From Halomonas chromatireducens (lineage in GTDB: Bacteria; Pseudomonadota; Gammaproteobacteria; Pseudomonadales; Halomonadaceae), in assembly GCF_001545155.1 (NCBI RefSeq), contig NZ_CP014226.1, forward strand, positions 3,693,175 through 3,706,157: a stretch of 12,983 nucleotides of DNA, in the 5' to 3' direction. Position 1 is the stretch's first letter; every line of letters begins with the position of its first letter. This document shows, in pieces, positions 1 through 8,239 of this stretch. The notes under the pieces were generated by a model. That model worked only from the letters and a program-made list of their open reading frames with translations, was not told the origin of the DNA and did not search any database. Position numbers and translations under genes: made by a program.

Positions 1-93
1 GTCGGCCAGGCGTGCGACCATCCGGTCTCGGGTTCGCTGCGATGTCATGCCCACCCCGCGCAGCAGCTCGGGCAGTTGTTCAGGTGAATGCAT
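1..93 (-). CDS. pcm: Protein-L-isoaspartate O-methyltransferase, N-terminal fragment (partial, runs off the window)
   Basis: Only the first 31 codons are inside the window. The segment [16 protein letters not shown] matches the N-terminus of bacterial Pcm proteins (Pseudomonas Pcm begins with MTSQRTR). Pcm uses S-adenosylmethionine to methylate isoaspartyl residues in damaged cytosolic proteins. Two in-frame ATG starts are possible: position 48, immediately before MTSQRTR, and position 93, giving an extra [16 protein letters not shown] prefer 93, because AAGG sits 8 bases upstream and the added residues read like coding sequence, whereas the ATG at 48 has no good ribosome binding site. With start 93 the gene overlaps the end of surE by 14 bases. 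surE-pcm is a conserved gammaproteobacterial pair, which supports the call despite the short length. The methyltransferase motifs lie outside the window. Confidence 0.8.
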   Translation of the reverse strand, partial: MHSPEQLPELLRGVGMTSQRTRDRMVARLAD

Positions 94-826
94 CCAGCCA
101 GCCTTGCACGTCTTCGATGGCCGCATGACGCGTCAGATCGGTCTGCAGCGGCGTGATCGACACATAGCCCGCCTCGACGGCGGCAAAGTCGGTATCCGGC
201 CCATCATCGGCATTCCGGCCGACGGCTGCAATCCAGTAACGCAGCCGCCCACGTGGGTCGCGAACTTCCATGGGTCGCTCGGCGGGCCCGCGGTAGCCCA
301 TTCGGGTCACGCGAAAACCCTGAATTTCGTCCCAGGGAAGGTCCGGCACATTGACGTTGAGCAGGCTGCGCGGCGGCAATGACAGCTGGTCCGCCGCCCC
401 TACCAGGCTCGCCGCCACCCGGCCGGCGGTATTGAAGTGACGAGAGCCCACCAGCGACATGGCGATGGCCGGCATGCCCAGGTTGCGCCCCTCCATGGCC
501 GCTGCCACGGTGCCGGAATAAAGCACGTCATCACCCAGGTTGCCACCATGATTGATCCCCGCGATCACCAGGTCGGGCTTCTCGTCCCACAGGGCGTTGA
601 CGCCTAGATAAACGCAGTCTGCCGGCGTGCCGTCCACGCAGTGAAAGCCGTTGTCCAGCGCCGTCAGCGACAGCGGCCGGTTCAACGTCAGAGAGTTGCT
701 GGCACCGCTGCGGTCGCGGTCGGGCGCCACCACCCGCAGGCGGGCATGTGCGTCCAGCGCGTCATACAGGGCACGCAGTCCCGGGGCATGTACCCCGTCG
801 TCGTTGGATAGCAAGAGTCTGCGCAT
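80..826 (-). CDS. surE: 5'/3'-nucleotidase SurE
   Basis: A 248-residue cytosolic metal-dependent nucleoside-monophosphate phosphatase, close to the usual family length of about 250. SurE dephosphorylates 5'- and 3'-nucleotides and is linked to stationary-phase survival. The N-terminal SNDDG motif (residues 7-11) supplies the metal-binding Asp pair D9 and D10. The [11 protein letters not shown] segment (37-47) and [19 protein letters not shown] (89-107) are the other diagnostic active-site blocks, with N92 the likely metal-ligand Asn. The ATG at 826 opens directly into [11 protein letters not shown], the standard SurE start, with purine-rich AAGAGA upstream. It follows truD after a 39-base gap and precedes pcm, the normal arrangement. 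All recognisable key residues are present and nothing looks abnormal. Confidence 0.96.
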   Translation of the reverse strand: MRRLLLSNDDGVHAPGLRALYDALDAHARLRVVAPDRDRSGASNSLTLNRPLSLTALDNGFHCVDGTPADCVYLGVNALWDEKPDLVIAGINHGGNLGDDVLYSGTVAAAMEGRNLGMPAIAMSLVGSRHFNTAGRVAASLVGAADQLSLPPRSLLNVNVPDLPWDEIQGFRVTRMGYRGPAERPMEVRDPRGRLRYWIAAVGRNADDGPDTDFAAVEAGYVSITPLQTDLTRHAAIEDVQGWLDAFT

Positions 827-865
827 CGGTATGGTCTCTTCTCCCCCAGAGGGTTCAGTTTCCGT

Positions 866-1936
866 TCAGGTCAACGCCGGTGTCGCACCCAATGTCGGGT
901 GCTCGATCAGCTCGCGCAGCACCGCCGTGGCAAAACTGCCACGGGGCAGGATGAAATCGAACCGCAGGCACGCCGGTTCGCGACCCAGGCGGGGCTCTCC
1001 CAGGCGCATGCGCAGGGGCCGTCGGGCCAGCTTCACCCCGGCTCTCTCCAGACCATCGCAGAGCGGCCCATGGCGCTCGCGCAGGCGCTGCTCGTACCCC
1101 GCCGCGCTGCCCGCCGTGGCCGACGAGCCGACGCCCCAGAGCACCCCGCTTGGGTGCAGGTCGAGTCGGGCGGCTCGCTCGGCCAGCTCAGCATCGACGG
1201 TGTCGACAACGAACTGGCTGGCAGTACCATCGAGCATCGCCACCTCCCCCGGCAGCAACCGGTCCCAGTTGCCATCCCCCTGGCGCATGGCCAGCAGCTC
1301 GTTGAACAGATAGCTGCGCGCAGTGGAGAGCATCATGCCCTCCCGATCGTCCCGCTTGCGCCAGCCGCGGGCCAGTACTGACTGCGCCCGTACCAGGTTA
1401 CGGCCGTCGGGGCCGAAACGCTGCGGGCCAAAGCCGTTGGGCACGCCATGGCGGCACAGCCACTCCCAGCGCGCCTCCAGCCCGGGCGCCTGCACCGCCT
1501 CCCCGGTGATAACCAGCGAGAAGCGGTTTCCGCGGTGAACGCCACGCTTGAGCTTGCGGGGATGGCGCACCTGCTCCAGCACCTGCACGCCGTGGCTCGC
1601 CAGGCGCTCGGCCAGGTCACCGGGGCCCTCGCGGCCCGGCAGATGCACCGACAGCCACTGCCGGGTCACGGCGATGCGATCCTTCATGCCGGAATAGCCC
1701 ACGGCGCGCTGCGTCACCTCGCAGGCGCGAGCCAGATGGCGCACCACCTCCAGGGTGGTAAGCCCCCGCTTCTCTACCCAGAGCCAGAGGTGCTCACCCT
1801 GTCCCTCCGGGGCGAAGTCGAGGATTTCCTCGACCACGAAATCCTCCGGGGTGGCGCGATAGTCGCCGGCCGGCGGCGGGCCAAATTCGGCATCCAGCAC
1901 CCGCGGCCAGGGATCGGCCGTCCCGGTCGGGGTCAT
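866..1936 (-). CDS. truD: tRNA pseudouridine(13) synthase TruD
   Basis: A 356-residue protein, compared with about 349 in E. coli. TruD isomerises uridine 13 in tRNA(Glu) to pseudouridine. The catalytic block [17 protein letters not shown] (residues 80-96) carries the catalytic aspartate D86. The second family signature, [17 protein letters not shown] (164-180), precedes the TRUD insertion domain. The N-terminal PEDFVVEEI (30-38) and [12 protein letters not shown] (47-58) are also typical. The ATG overlaps the ispF stop as ATGA (1933-1936), so translation is likely coupled to ispF. Its position between ispF and surE is conserved in gammaproteobacteria. I see no missing key residue. Confidence 0.96.
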   Translation of the reverse strand: MTPTGTADPWPRVLDAEFGPPPAGDYRATPEDFVVEEILDFAPEGQGEHLWLWVEKRGLTTLEVVRHLARACEVTQRAVGYSGMKDRIAVTRQWLSVHLPGREGPGDLAERLASHGVQVLEQVRHPRKLKRGVHRGNRFSLVITGEAVQAPGLEARWEWLCRHGVPNGFGPQRFGPDGRNLVRAQSVLARGWRKRDDREGMMLSTARSYLFNELLAMRQGDGNWDRLLPGEVAMLDGTASQFVVDTVDAELAERAARLDLHPSGVLWGVGSSATAGSAAGYEQRLRERHGPLCDGLERAGVKLARRPLRMRLGEPRLGREPACLRFDFILPRGSFATAVLRELIEHPTLGATPALT

Positions 1937-2442
1937 CGTGAGGCTCCCGCTGTCGCTGCCTGGTCATCACGGGTCAGCAATAGCACCACCGCCTCAGCGG
2001 CGATGCCCTCGCCACGCCCCGTGAAGCCCAGCCGCTCTGAGGTGGTGGCCTTGACGTTGACCGAGCCCGGCTCGAGGGCAAGGTCGGCGGCAATACAGGC
2101 CACCATGGCGGCGATGTGCGGCGCCAGCCTGGGCGCCTGGGCGATGACCGTGGCATCCACGTTGCCGACCCGGTAGCCGGCAGCAGAGACCAGGCCATGC
2201 ACGTGTCGCAACAGGGCACGGCTGTCGGCGCCCGCCCAGGCCTCATCGGTATCGGGAAAGTGGCGGCCGATATCACCCAGGGCGCAGGCGCCAAGCAGGG
2301 CATCGCAGACGGCATGCAGCAGCACGTCGCCATCGGAGTGGGCGACGAAGCCCTGTCCAAAGGGAATGGCGGTGCCACCAATCATCAGGTGATCGCCTTC
2401 GCCAAAGCGATGCACATCGAATCCATGACCGATTCTGACCAT
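1933..2442 (-). CDS. ispF: 2-C-methyl-D-erythritol 2,4-cyclodiphosphate synthase
   Basis: IspF cyclises CDP-methylerythritol 2-phosphate to MEcPP with release of CMP, the fifth step of the MEP pathway to isoprenoid precursors. The protein is 169 residues; the family norm is about 157-160, and the surplus is a C-terminal tail ([12 protein letters not shown]). The N-terminal [11 protein letters not shown] supplies the zinc ligands D9 and H11, and H43 lies in [18 protein letters not shown] (35-39), [11 protein letters not shown] (56-66) and the substrate-binding [19 protein letters not shown] (near 131-149) are all intact. The start ATG at 2442 immediately follows the ispD stop (TAGATG), with GGGAG a few bases upstream inside ispD, so the two are co-translated. 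Confidence 0.97.
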   Translation of the reverse strand: MVRIGHGFDVHRFGEGDHLMIGGTAIPFGQGFVAHSDGDVLLHAVCDALLGACALGDIGRHFPDTDEAWAGADSRALLRHVHGLVSAAGYRVGNVDATVIAQAPRLAPHIAAMVACIAADLALEPGSVNVKATTSERLGFTGRGEGIAAEAVVLLLTRDDQAATAGASR

Positions 2443-3180
2443 CTAGCGCTTCTCCCTGCAAGACGCCGTAGCGTTTACCGAACCCTCGGCATGCTGGGCC
2501 GAAAGAATCCGTGCGGCCAGCCCCAGGTCTTCCGGATGGGTGATCTTGAGATTGTCCCGCCGACCGGCCACCAGGCGTGGCGCCAGACCCAGGGCCTCCA
2601 CGGCGGAAGCCTCGTCGGTCACGGCCAGCCCCTGCCGCCGGGCCGTCGCCAGGGCCCGGCACAGCAGTCCGTAGCGAAAGCCCTGAGGGGTCATGGCATG
2701 CCACAGCCCCTGTCGCAACTCGGTGGCAGCCACCCGTCCTGCGCCATCGTCACGCTTCATGGTGTCGGCTACCGGGGCGGCAAGCAGTCCCCCTACGGTA
2801 TCGTGACGCAGTTCTTCGTAGAGTCGCACCAGGTCATCGACGGAGACACAGGGCCTGGCCACGTCATGCACCAGAACCATTTCGTTGTCGCCCGCCCTAC
2901 CGGCCAGCGCTGCCAGGGCGTGGGCCACGGAGTCGGCCCGCTCGGCTCCGCCATCAACCCGCTGCCAGTCGGCGAAGGGTACCCAGGCCGGGTCGAACAG
3001 GGCATCGTCCGAGTCGAGGCAGAGGCACAGCCGCGCCGTGGGAAAGGCCTGGTGCAGGCGCGACAGGGTATGAGCCATCACCGGCTTGCCCGCCAGGGTC
3101 AGGTACTGCTTGGGCCACTGGGCGCCCATCCGCCGCCCCCGCCCCGCGGCAGGCACCACCAGCCAGAGCGCTTCACTCAT
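2443..3180 (-). CDS. ispD: 2-C-methyl-D-erythritol 4-phosphate cytidylyltransferase
   Basis: IspD joins CTP and methylerythritol 4-phosphate to give CDP-ME in the MEP pathway. It is 245 residues, compared with about 236 in E. coli. The nucleotide-binding signature VPAAGRGRRM then PKQY (residues 9-26) contains the conserved Arg and Lys. GGAERADSV (78-86), VHDVARPCVS (104-113), the TPQGF block (164-168), TDEASAVE (188-195) and NLKITHPEDL (210-219) follow in the usual order. The C-terminal tail (SAQHAEGSVNATASCREKR) is longer than usual. Its start overlaps the ftsB stop by 8 bases (3173-3180), with GGAGG upstream. Downstream it abuts ispF with no gap. Confidence 0.97.
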   Translation of the reverse strand: MSEALWLVVPAAGRGRRMGAQWPKQYLTLAGKPVMAHTLSRLHQAFPTARLCLCLDSDDALFDPAWVPFADWQRVDGGAERADSVAHALAALAGRAGDNEMVLVHDVARPCVSVDDLVRLYEELRHDTVGGLLAAPVADTMKRDDGAGRVAATELRQGLWHAMTPQGFRYGLLCRALATARRQGLAVTDEASAVEALGLAPRLVAGRRDNLKITHPEDLGLAARILSAQHAEGSVNATASCREKR

Positions 3181-3529
3181 CGGCAGCGCCTCCGGAAGCG
3201 GAGGAGGGCTGGCGAACCAGGCCGGCGTTCGCCTCCAACAGGCTGCCCTCGATCACCACGCCCGGAACCCAGTAGAAGTGCTCGTCGGTACGCACCATGC
3301 CGATATCGCTGCGGGCCCGCTCCTCGATGGCGTCCAGCCCGGTCTTGAGGTCGACCACTTCGGCGCCGAGACGCGCATTGCGATCGCGCAACGGCTTGTT
3401 GTCGGCATCCAGCGCGGCGACCCGCTCGCGGATCTCGCGCAACTCCTGCACCCCGCTGTCGCCGAACCACAGCCGGTATTGCAGCAGCGCCAGCATCACT
3501 AGCAGGGCGATGGCGAGCCACCTGAGCAT
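3173..3529 (-). CDS. ftsB: Cell division protein FtsB
   Basis: A small bitopic inner-membrane protein of 118 residues (about 103 in E. coli). With FtsL and FtsQ it forms the divisome subcomplex that activates septal peptidoglycan synthesis. One transmembrane helix lies at about residues 3-19 (LRWLAIALLVMLALLQY), followed by RLWFGDSG, which matches the typical FtsB juxtamembrane sequence, and then a heptad-like coiled coil (about 28-68). The block RARSDIGMVRTDEHFYWV (about 72-89) resembles the conserved C-terminal region of FtsB. The last 20 or so residues are a Ser/Ala/Gly-rich tail. The start at 3529 has GGAAGGA 5 bases upstream. ftsB leads the ftsB-ispD-ispF-truD-surE-pcm cluster; eno, its usual upstream neighbour, is absent. 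Confidence 0.93.
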   Translation of the reverse strand: MLRWLAIALLVMLALLQYRLWFGDSGVQELREIRERVAALDADNKPLRDRNARLGAEVVDLKTGLDAIEERARSDIGMVRTDEHFYWVPGVVIEGSLLEANAGLVRQPSSASGGAADE

Positions 3530-3563
3530 CGGGGTCCTTCCTCACTGATTCGAAACGGTCGCC

Positions 3564-3592
3564 ATTATGCCACCTTCGTCCCGCCGGCTCAC
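3564..3592 (-). promoter_or_regulatory. Candidate sigma-70 promoter for the ftsB operon
   Basis: On the minus strand a -35-like GTGAGC (3587-3592) is separated by 17 bases from CATAAT (3564-3569), which matches the -10 consensus in five of six positions. It lies about 35 bases before the ftsB start, within the only sizeable gap upstream of the operon, and overlaps the stop codon of the upstream gene. The -10 is good and the -35 is poor (three of six). This is a pattern call only. Confidence 0.4.
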
Positions 3593-4721
3593 GCCCTGAA
3601 CGGTAGTGCCTGCTCAGCGATCCGACTGTAGGCCGCTACATGGCGCTGCTCCTCGTCACAGAATCGCGCCACGGCCGCACGCAGCCCCGGATCGGCCAGA
3701 TAGTGCAGCGAGCGCAACCGATGCGGTGCGAAGCCGCGGCTCAGCTTGTGCTCGCCCTGTGTGCCGGGGTCGAAGCGGGTCAGGCCCCGGGCCAGACAGT
3801 GCTCGATACCCTGGTAGTAGCAGGCCTCGAAATGCAGCGAGTCGGCCACCACCTCACTGCCCCAGTAGCGTCCGTAAAGTGTCCGGCTACCCTGCAGGCA
3901 GAGCGCCGCAGCCACCGGCCTGCCTTTCAGGCGCGCCTGAACCAGCACCAGCGCCTCGGGCAGCGTACGGTGAAGCCGCTGAAAGAAGTCGAGGTTCAGA
4001 TAGCCATGGCGGCCGCGCTCCAGATAGGTGATCTCGTAGCAGCGGTAGAAGTGCGCCAGGTCCTCCGCGCCGATCGCCTCGCCCTCCAGGCGGTGCAGGG
4101 TCAGCCCCTGCTCCGCGACCAGGCGTCGCTCGCGGCGGATCGCCTTGCGCCGCTTCGAGGTCATGGCCGCCAGAAAGCCGGCAAAGTCGCCGTAGCCCCG
4201 ATCCTGCCACTGGAACTGGACCCCGTGGCGGACCACCAGCGTCGGCCTGGCCGCCAGCCAGCCGTCCACCTCCTCCCGCTCGGCAAACAGCAGGTGCCAG
4301 CTCGACAGCGAGCCGCCCTCCCGGCGCTGGCGAGCAGGTTCCGAGCCGCCAGCGGGTCGACACCTTCCGCCAGCGCCAGCCGCGGGCCCGGCGCCGGCGT
4401 GAAGGGAATCGCCGTCAGCCCCTTGGGGTAGTAGCGTCCGCCGGCGCGCTCCCAGGCGTCGGCCCAGTTCCAGTCGAAGACATATTCGCCGTAGGAGTGA
4501 TACTTGTGGTAATGCGGCATGGCCCCGACCAGTGCCTCGCCCTGCCACAGCGTCAGGTGGCGCGGCTCCCAGCCCGTGGCGGCCCCCACCGAGCCGCTGG
4601 CCTCCAGAGCATGGAGGAATTCATGGCGCAGGAAGGGATGGTCGTGGCCAACCAGGGCATTCCACGCATCGGCTGTCACTGCCTCGATGGCGGGGAGCTT
4701 TTTCAGGACGAGCTCGGACAT
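3589..4721 (-). pseudogene. COG3146/DUF482 FemAB-like (GNAT-type) acyltransferase, frameshifted
   Basis: Two overlapping minus-strand frames together give one protein of about 377 residues. The N-terminal part starts at ATG 4721 (MSELVLKKLPAIEAV, with AGGAG 4 bases upstream). It contains HPFLRHEFLHALE, YVFDWNWADAW and YYPKGLTAIPFTPAPGPRL, hallmarks of this family. After about codon 134 the family match moves to another frame: SSWHLLFAEREEVDGWLA, VQFQWQDRGYGDFAGFLA, then KRRKAIRRERRLVAEQG and the C-terminal NAT-like region through RFDPGTQGEHKLSRGF. The switch needs one extra base near the two CCC runs at 4316-4322; adding one G on the coding strand would read ASAGEGGSLSSWHLLF. The family is usually called a GNAT/FemAB-like N-acetyltransferase, sometimes peptidogalycan biosynthesis protein; its substrate is unknown to me. 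Either the gene is broken or one base was miscalled in a homopolymer. No classical slippery heptamer is evident. Confidence 0.88.
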
Positions 4722-4759
4722 GCGACTCCTGCTTTTTCGGTGAAGACCGATACCGCCGG

Positions 4760-4789
4760 CTGACAAGCGACCGGCAAACCGCCTACATT
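4760..4789 (+). promoter_or_regulatory. Candidate sigma-70 promoter for the aldehyde dehydrogenase-like gene
   Basis: In the 118-bp divergent region, CTGACA (4760-4765, five of six to the -35 consensus) is followed after 18 bases by TACATT (4784-4789, four of six to -10). The start codon at 4840 lies about 45 bases downstream, preceded by AGGGAG at 4828-4833 with a 6-base spacer. This is a plausible arrangement; no operator was recognised here. Confidence 0.4.
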
Positions 4790-4839
4790 GTGCCCAGACC
4801 CACCCGCTCCTTCCATCACCCTCATACAGGGAGACGCGA

Positions 4840-6234
4840 ATGGCCGACGCCAGCCAGCTGTCGGCGCACCTCGACGCGCAGCGCCAGGCCTTCGATGCCG
4901 AGCGCTACCCGACCCTCGCCGTGCGCCGCGACCGCCTGAGACGACTGGGCGACATGACCCGGGAGCATCGTCAGGACATCATCAAGGCGATTCGCCAGGA
5001 CTTCGGCTATCGCCCCGAGGCCGAGACCCGGCTGCTGGACATCGCCCGGGTGCTTCAGGCCGTGCGCCATGCTCGCCGACACCTCAAACGCTGGATGCGG
5101 CCCAGCCGAGCGGCCGTGCCCTGGCGGCTATGGCCGGCCCGCGTGCGCGTACATCGACAGCCTCTGGGCACGGTGGGCATCATCGCCCCCAGCCACTCGC
5201 CCTGGAGCCTGGCCCTGCTGCCCGCGGTGGATGCCCTGGCGGCCGGCAACCGGGTGCTGATCAAGCCCAGCGAAAGATCGCCGACGACCAGTGCCCTGAT
5301 GGCACGGCTGGCCGAACACTACTTCTCCCCACAGGAACTCAAGGTCATCACCGGCGACGCAGGCACGGGTCGGGCCTTCGCCGCCCTGCCCTTCGACCAC
5401 CTGCTGTTCACCGGCGACGACCGGGCCGGGCGGGAGGTCGCCCTGGCCGCCGCCGCCAACCTCACCCCGGTCACGCTGGAGCTGGGCGGCAAGACCCCGG
5501 TCATCATCGGCGCCGATGCCGACCTGGAGCAGGCGGCCGAGCGCCTCGCCTTCGGCAAGTGGTTGAATGCCGGTCAGACCCGCCTCGCCCCGGACTATGT
5601 GCTGGTGCATGAGCCGCATCTCACCGCCTTCGTGGCGGCCCTGACCCAAGTGGTGAAGCGCTTTCACCCCAGCGGCCCGGCCGGCGACGACTACAGCGCC
5701 ATCGTCGGTGAGTCGCACCGCGAGCGACTCGACGCCATGCTGGAAGAAGCACGGGATCACGGCTGCAGGGTGATCCCGCTGGGCGAGACGCTCGAACTCA
5801 GCCGGGGCGCCAAGCTGCCGCCGACACTGGTGATCGACCCGCATGGCGAGTTGGCCATCATGCGTGAGGAGATCTTCGGCCCCTGGCTGCCGATCATCGG
5901 CATCGGCGACCTGGATCACGCCCTAGGCTTCGTTCACGAACGGCCTCGCCCCCTGGCGCTCTACGCCTTTACCAACGACCCCGAGCAGCGCAGACGCATT
6001 CTCGAGGAATCCCACTCCGGCGGCGTCGTCTTCAACGATACGCTCTGGCATAACGCCGTCCCCAACCTGCCGTTCGGCGGCGTGGGCGGGAGCGGCATGG
6101 GCGGGTACCAGGGGGAGGCCGGTTTCCTGCGCTTCAGCCACCAGCGCAGCGTCTTCCTTCAGGCCAGGCGCAGCAGCGTGAGGCTGCTCAACCCGCCCTA
6201 CCGGCACTGGCTCTACCGGCTGATGGGGTTTTGA
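4840..6234 (+). CDS. Aldehyde dehydrogenase-family protein lacking the catalytic Cys (coniferyl-aldehyde dehydrogenase-like)
   Basis: A 464-residue full-length member of the class 3/coniferyl-aldehyde dehydrogenase branch, which oxidises aldehydes with NAD(P)+. Framework motifs are present: IKPSERSPTTS (residues 141-151, cofactor-binding Lys), LELGGKTPVII (213-223, general-base Glu E214), EEIFGPWLP (343-351), PFGGVGGSGMGGYQG (411-425) and the hydrophobic C-terminal NPPYRHWLYRLMGF. Catalytic residues are not. The nucleophile motif, normally GQTC(I/V)APDY, reads GQTRLAPDY, with Arg (CGC, 5581-5583) at residue 248. The oxyanion Asn of the NYP motif is His in PSHSP (H119). The usual FTGS is FTGD (190-193). 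The frame is otherwise intact and well coded. Known ALDH chemistry would not be expected; a non-catalytic role or early decay is possible. Start 4840 has a good ribosome binding site. Confidence 0.9.
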   Translation: MADASQLSAHLDAQRQAFDAERYPTLAVRRDRLRRLGDMTREHRQDIIKAIRQDFGYRPEAETRLLDIARVLQAVRHARRHLKRWMRPSRAAVPWRLWPARVRVHRQPLGTVGIIAPSHSPWSLALLPAVDALAAGNRVLIKPSERSPTTSALMARLAEHYFSPQELKVITGDAGTGRAFAALPFDHLLFTGDDRAGREVALAAAANLTPVTLELGGKTPVIIGADADLEQAAERLAFGKWLNAGQTRLAPDYVLVHEPHLTAFVAALTQVVKRFHPSGPAGDDYSAIVGESHRERLDAMLEEARDHGCRVIPLGETLELSRGAKLPPTLVIDPHGELAIMREEIFGPWLPIIGIGDLDHALGFVHERPRPLALYAFTNDPEQRRRILEESHSGGVVFNDTLWHNAVPNLPFGGVGGSGMGGYQGEAGFLRFSHQRSVFLQARRSSVRLLNPPYRHWLYRLMGF

Positions 6235-6243
6235 GCAAAAATA

Positions 6244-6258
6244 CGTAATAAAACTACA
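6244..6258. promoter_or_regulatory. HexR operator (predicted)
   Basis: CGTAATAAAACTACA matches the HexR consensus TGTARTWWWAYTACA in 14 of 15 positions, with the outer T replaced by C. HexR is an RpiR-family regulator whose DNA binding is relieved by the Entner-Doudoroff intermediate KDPG in gammaproteobacteria; edd and glk are classical targets. The site lies 92 bases before the edd start in the AT-rich gap at 6235-6349. The match was made by eye from memory of the consensus. The hexR gene itself is not in the window. Confidence 0.75.
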
Positions 6259-6275
6259 TAGCAGCCAAAAGGCAC

Positions 6276-6305
6276 GTATCATGACGGGAAAAAGTGCGCG
6301 ATAAT
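6276..6305 (+). promoter_or_regulatory. Weak candidate promoter for the edd operon
   Basis: GATAAT (6300-6305) matches the -10 consensus in five of six positions and lies 45 bases before the edd ATG. The best -35 at 18-base spacing is the poor GTATCA (6276-6281). A second -35-like ATGACG (6281-6286) is too close. The HexR site would lie upstream of this promoter, so another promoter overlapping the operator may exist. Low confidence. Confidence 0.25.
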
Positions 6306-6349
6306 TTGTAAACTTACCGCAAAAACCACTCAACGATGCGAGGTACCCC

Positions 6350-8239
6350 ATGGCTCGCCCATCCGCAGCTCTTCACTCAACCGTCCACCAGGTTACCGAA
6401 CGCATTCGCAAGCGTTCACAGGAGCGGCGCAAGCTCTACGAAGCCCACATGGCGGCCCAGCACAGCCAGGGCGTACATCGTGGCGAGCTCTCCTGCGGCA
6501 ACCTGGCTCACGGCTTCGCCGGTTGCGATGTCGACACCGACAAGGACCGGCTCAAGCTGACGAACAGCGCCAACCTGGGCATCGTTTCGTCTTATAACGA
6601 CATGCTTTCCGCCCACCAGCCCTTCGAGGACTACCCCGCCGCCATCAAGGAGGCGGCACGCGGGATGGGGTCCACGGCGCAGTTTGCCGGCGGGGTACCG
6701 GCGATGTGCGATGGCGTGACCCAGGGGCAGCCGGGCATGGAGCTGTCGCTCTTCTCCCGCGACGTGATCGCCATGGCCACCGCCGTGGCGCTTTCCCACA
6801 ACATGTTCGACGCCGTGCTCTATCTGGGGATCTGCGACAAGATCGTACCCGGCCTGTTCATCGGCGCGGCCCGCTTCGGCCACCTGCCGGCGGTGTTCGT
6901 GCCCGGTGGCCCCATGACCAGTGGCCTGCCCAATAACGAGAAGGCGCGCATCAGGCAGCTCTATGCCGAGGGCAAGGTGGGTCGTGACGAGTTGCTGGAG
7001 GCAGAGTCCCAGTCCTATCACAGCCCCGGCACCTGTACCTTCTACGGCACCGCCAACTCCAACCAGCTGATGATGGAGATGATGGGCCTGCACCTGCCCG
7101 GCGCCTCCTTCGTCAACCCCGGCACCCCGCTGCGTGACGCCCTGACCCGCTACGCCACGGAGCAGGCGATTCGCAACACCGAGCAGAGCGGCGACTACCG
7201 CCCGTTCTACCGCCAGATCGACGAACGCGCCATCATCAATGCCATGGTCGGACTGCTCGCCTCGGGGGGCTCCACCAACCACACCCTGCACCTGGTGGCC
7301 ATGGCCGGCGCGGCGGGCATCACCATCGACTGGGACGACTTCACCGAGCTCTCGGCAGTAGTGCCCAGCATGACCCGCATCTATCCCAACGGCCAGGCCG
7401 ACGTGAATCACTTCCAGGCCGCCGGCGGGATGAGCCTGCTGATTCGCGAGCTGCTCGATGCCGGCCTCATTCATGGCGACATTCCCACGGTGTTCGGCAC
7501 CGACCTGCACGCCTATACCCAGGAACCCTTCCTCGAGGAGGGCAAGCTGGTGTGGCGCGAAGGCCCCACGGAGAGCCACGACCGCGATGTGCTGCGTCCG
7601 GTGGCAGCTCCCTTCTCCCCCACCGGCGGCCTCACGGTGCTCGACGGCAATCTCGGCCGCGGCGTGATCAAGATCTCGGCGGTCAAGCAGGAGCACCGCG
7701 TCATCGAGGCGCCGGTCAAGCTGTTCGACGACCAGAATCAGGTGAAGGCGGCGTTCGAGTCGGGGGAGCTCGACCGCGACGTGGTGGTGGTGGTTCGCTT
7801 CCAGGGCCCCAAGGCCAACGGCATGCCGGAGCTACACAAGCTCACCCCCTTCCTGGGCGTGCTCCAGGATCGCGGCTATCGGGTCGCACTGGTCACCGAC
7901 GGCCGCATGTCGGGCGCGTCCGGCAAGGTGCCGGCTGCCATCCATGTGACCCCCGAGGCGATCGATCGCGGCCCGCTGGCCAAGCTTCGCGACGGTGACG
8001 TGGTGCGCCTGGATGCCGACAGCGGCGAGCTGCGCGTGCTGGTCGATGCCGCCGAGTTCAACGGCCGCCCCTTCGTCGACATCAATCTGGAACATAGCCA
8101 CTTCGGCATGGGCCGCGAGCTGTTCGGCGGTTTCCGCCACCTGGCCGCCAAGGCCGAAGAGGGAGCCGGCGTGTTCGGCGGCTTCGAGGCGGAGGTACTG
8201 GCACGGCAGCTCGAAACGATCGAGCAGGAGGATCAATGA
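6350..8239 (+). CDS. edd: Phosphogluconate dehydratase
   Basis: Edd dehydrates 6-phosphogluconate to 2-keto-3-deoxy-6-phosphogluconate (KDPG), the first committed Entner-Doudoroff step. It is a cytosolic Fe-S enzyme of the IlvD/Edd family. The 629 residues slightly exceed the usual 600-610, mostly through N-terminal residues. Diagnostic blocks are [13 protein letters not shown] (43-55), [15 protein letters not shown] (79-93), [20 protein letters not shown] (114-133), [10 protein letters not shown] (159-168, cluster Cys C162), [14 protein letters not shown] (227-240, cluster Cys C229), [13 protein letters not shown] and [18 protein letters not shown]. The ATG at 6350 has GAGG 6 bases upstream. 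It is the first gene of a four-gene operon behind a predicted HexR operator, and its stop overlaps the glk start as ATGA. eda, the next pathway step, is not adjacent. Confidence 0.97.
   Translation: MARPSAALHSTVHQVTERIRKRSQERRKLYEAHMAAQHSQGVHRGELSCGNLAHGFAGCDVDTDKDRLKLTNSANLGIVSSYNDMLSAHQPFEDYPAAIKEAARGMGSTAQFAGGVPAMCDGVTQGQPGMELSLFSRDVIAMATAVALSHNMFDAVLYLGICDKIVPGLFIGAARFGHLPAVFVPGGPMTSGLPNNEKARIRQLYAEGKVGRDELLEAESQSYHSPGTCTFYGTANSNQLMMEMMGLHLPGASFVNPGTPLRDALTRYATEQAIRNTEQSGDYRPFYRQIDERAIINAMVGLLASGGSTNHTLHLVAMAGAAGITIDWDDFTELSAVVPSMTRIYPNGQADVNHFQAAGGMSLLIRELLDAGLIHGDIPTVFGTDLHAYTQEPFLEEGKLVWREGPTESHDRDVLRPVAAPFSPTGGLTVLDGNLGRGVIKISAVKQEHRVIEAPVKLFDDQNQVKAAFESGELDRDVVVVVRFQGPKANGMPELHKLTPFLGVLQDRGYRVALVTDGRMSGASGKVPAAIHVTPEAIDRGPLAKLRDGDVVRLDADSGELRVLVDAAEFNGRPFVDINLEHSHFGMGRELFGGFRHLAAKAEEGAGVFGGFEAEVLARQLETIEQEDQ

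Noticed and set aside
4316..4325. Programmed -1 frameshifting to produce the COG3146 protein
   Set aside because: The local sequence (GCC GGG AGG GCG on the coding strand) is not a recognised X XXY YYZ slippery heptamer, and the family is not known for recoding. A deletion or base-call error is simpler.
4822..5082. Short minus-strand frame opposite the start of the ALDH-like gene
   Set aside because: It has no recognisable similarity or convincing ribosome binding site, and the plus strand is clearly coding here.
6308..6317. GTAA-AC-TTAC palindrome just before edd as a second HexR site
   Set aside because: The half sites are separated by 2 bases instead of about 7, so it does not fit the HexR consensus.
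6416..7696. A long open frame on the minus strand opposite edd
   Set aside because: It is the codon-phase shadow of a GC-rich gene. Its translation has no recognisable domain, while the plus strand encodes a complete Edd.
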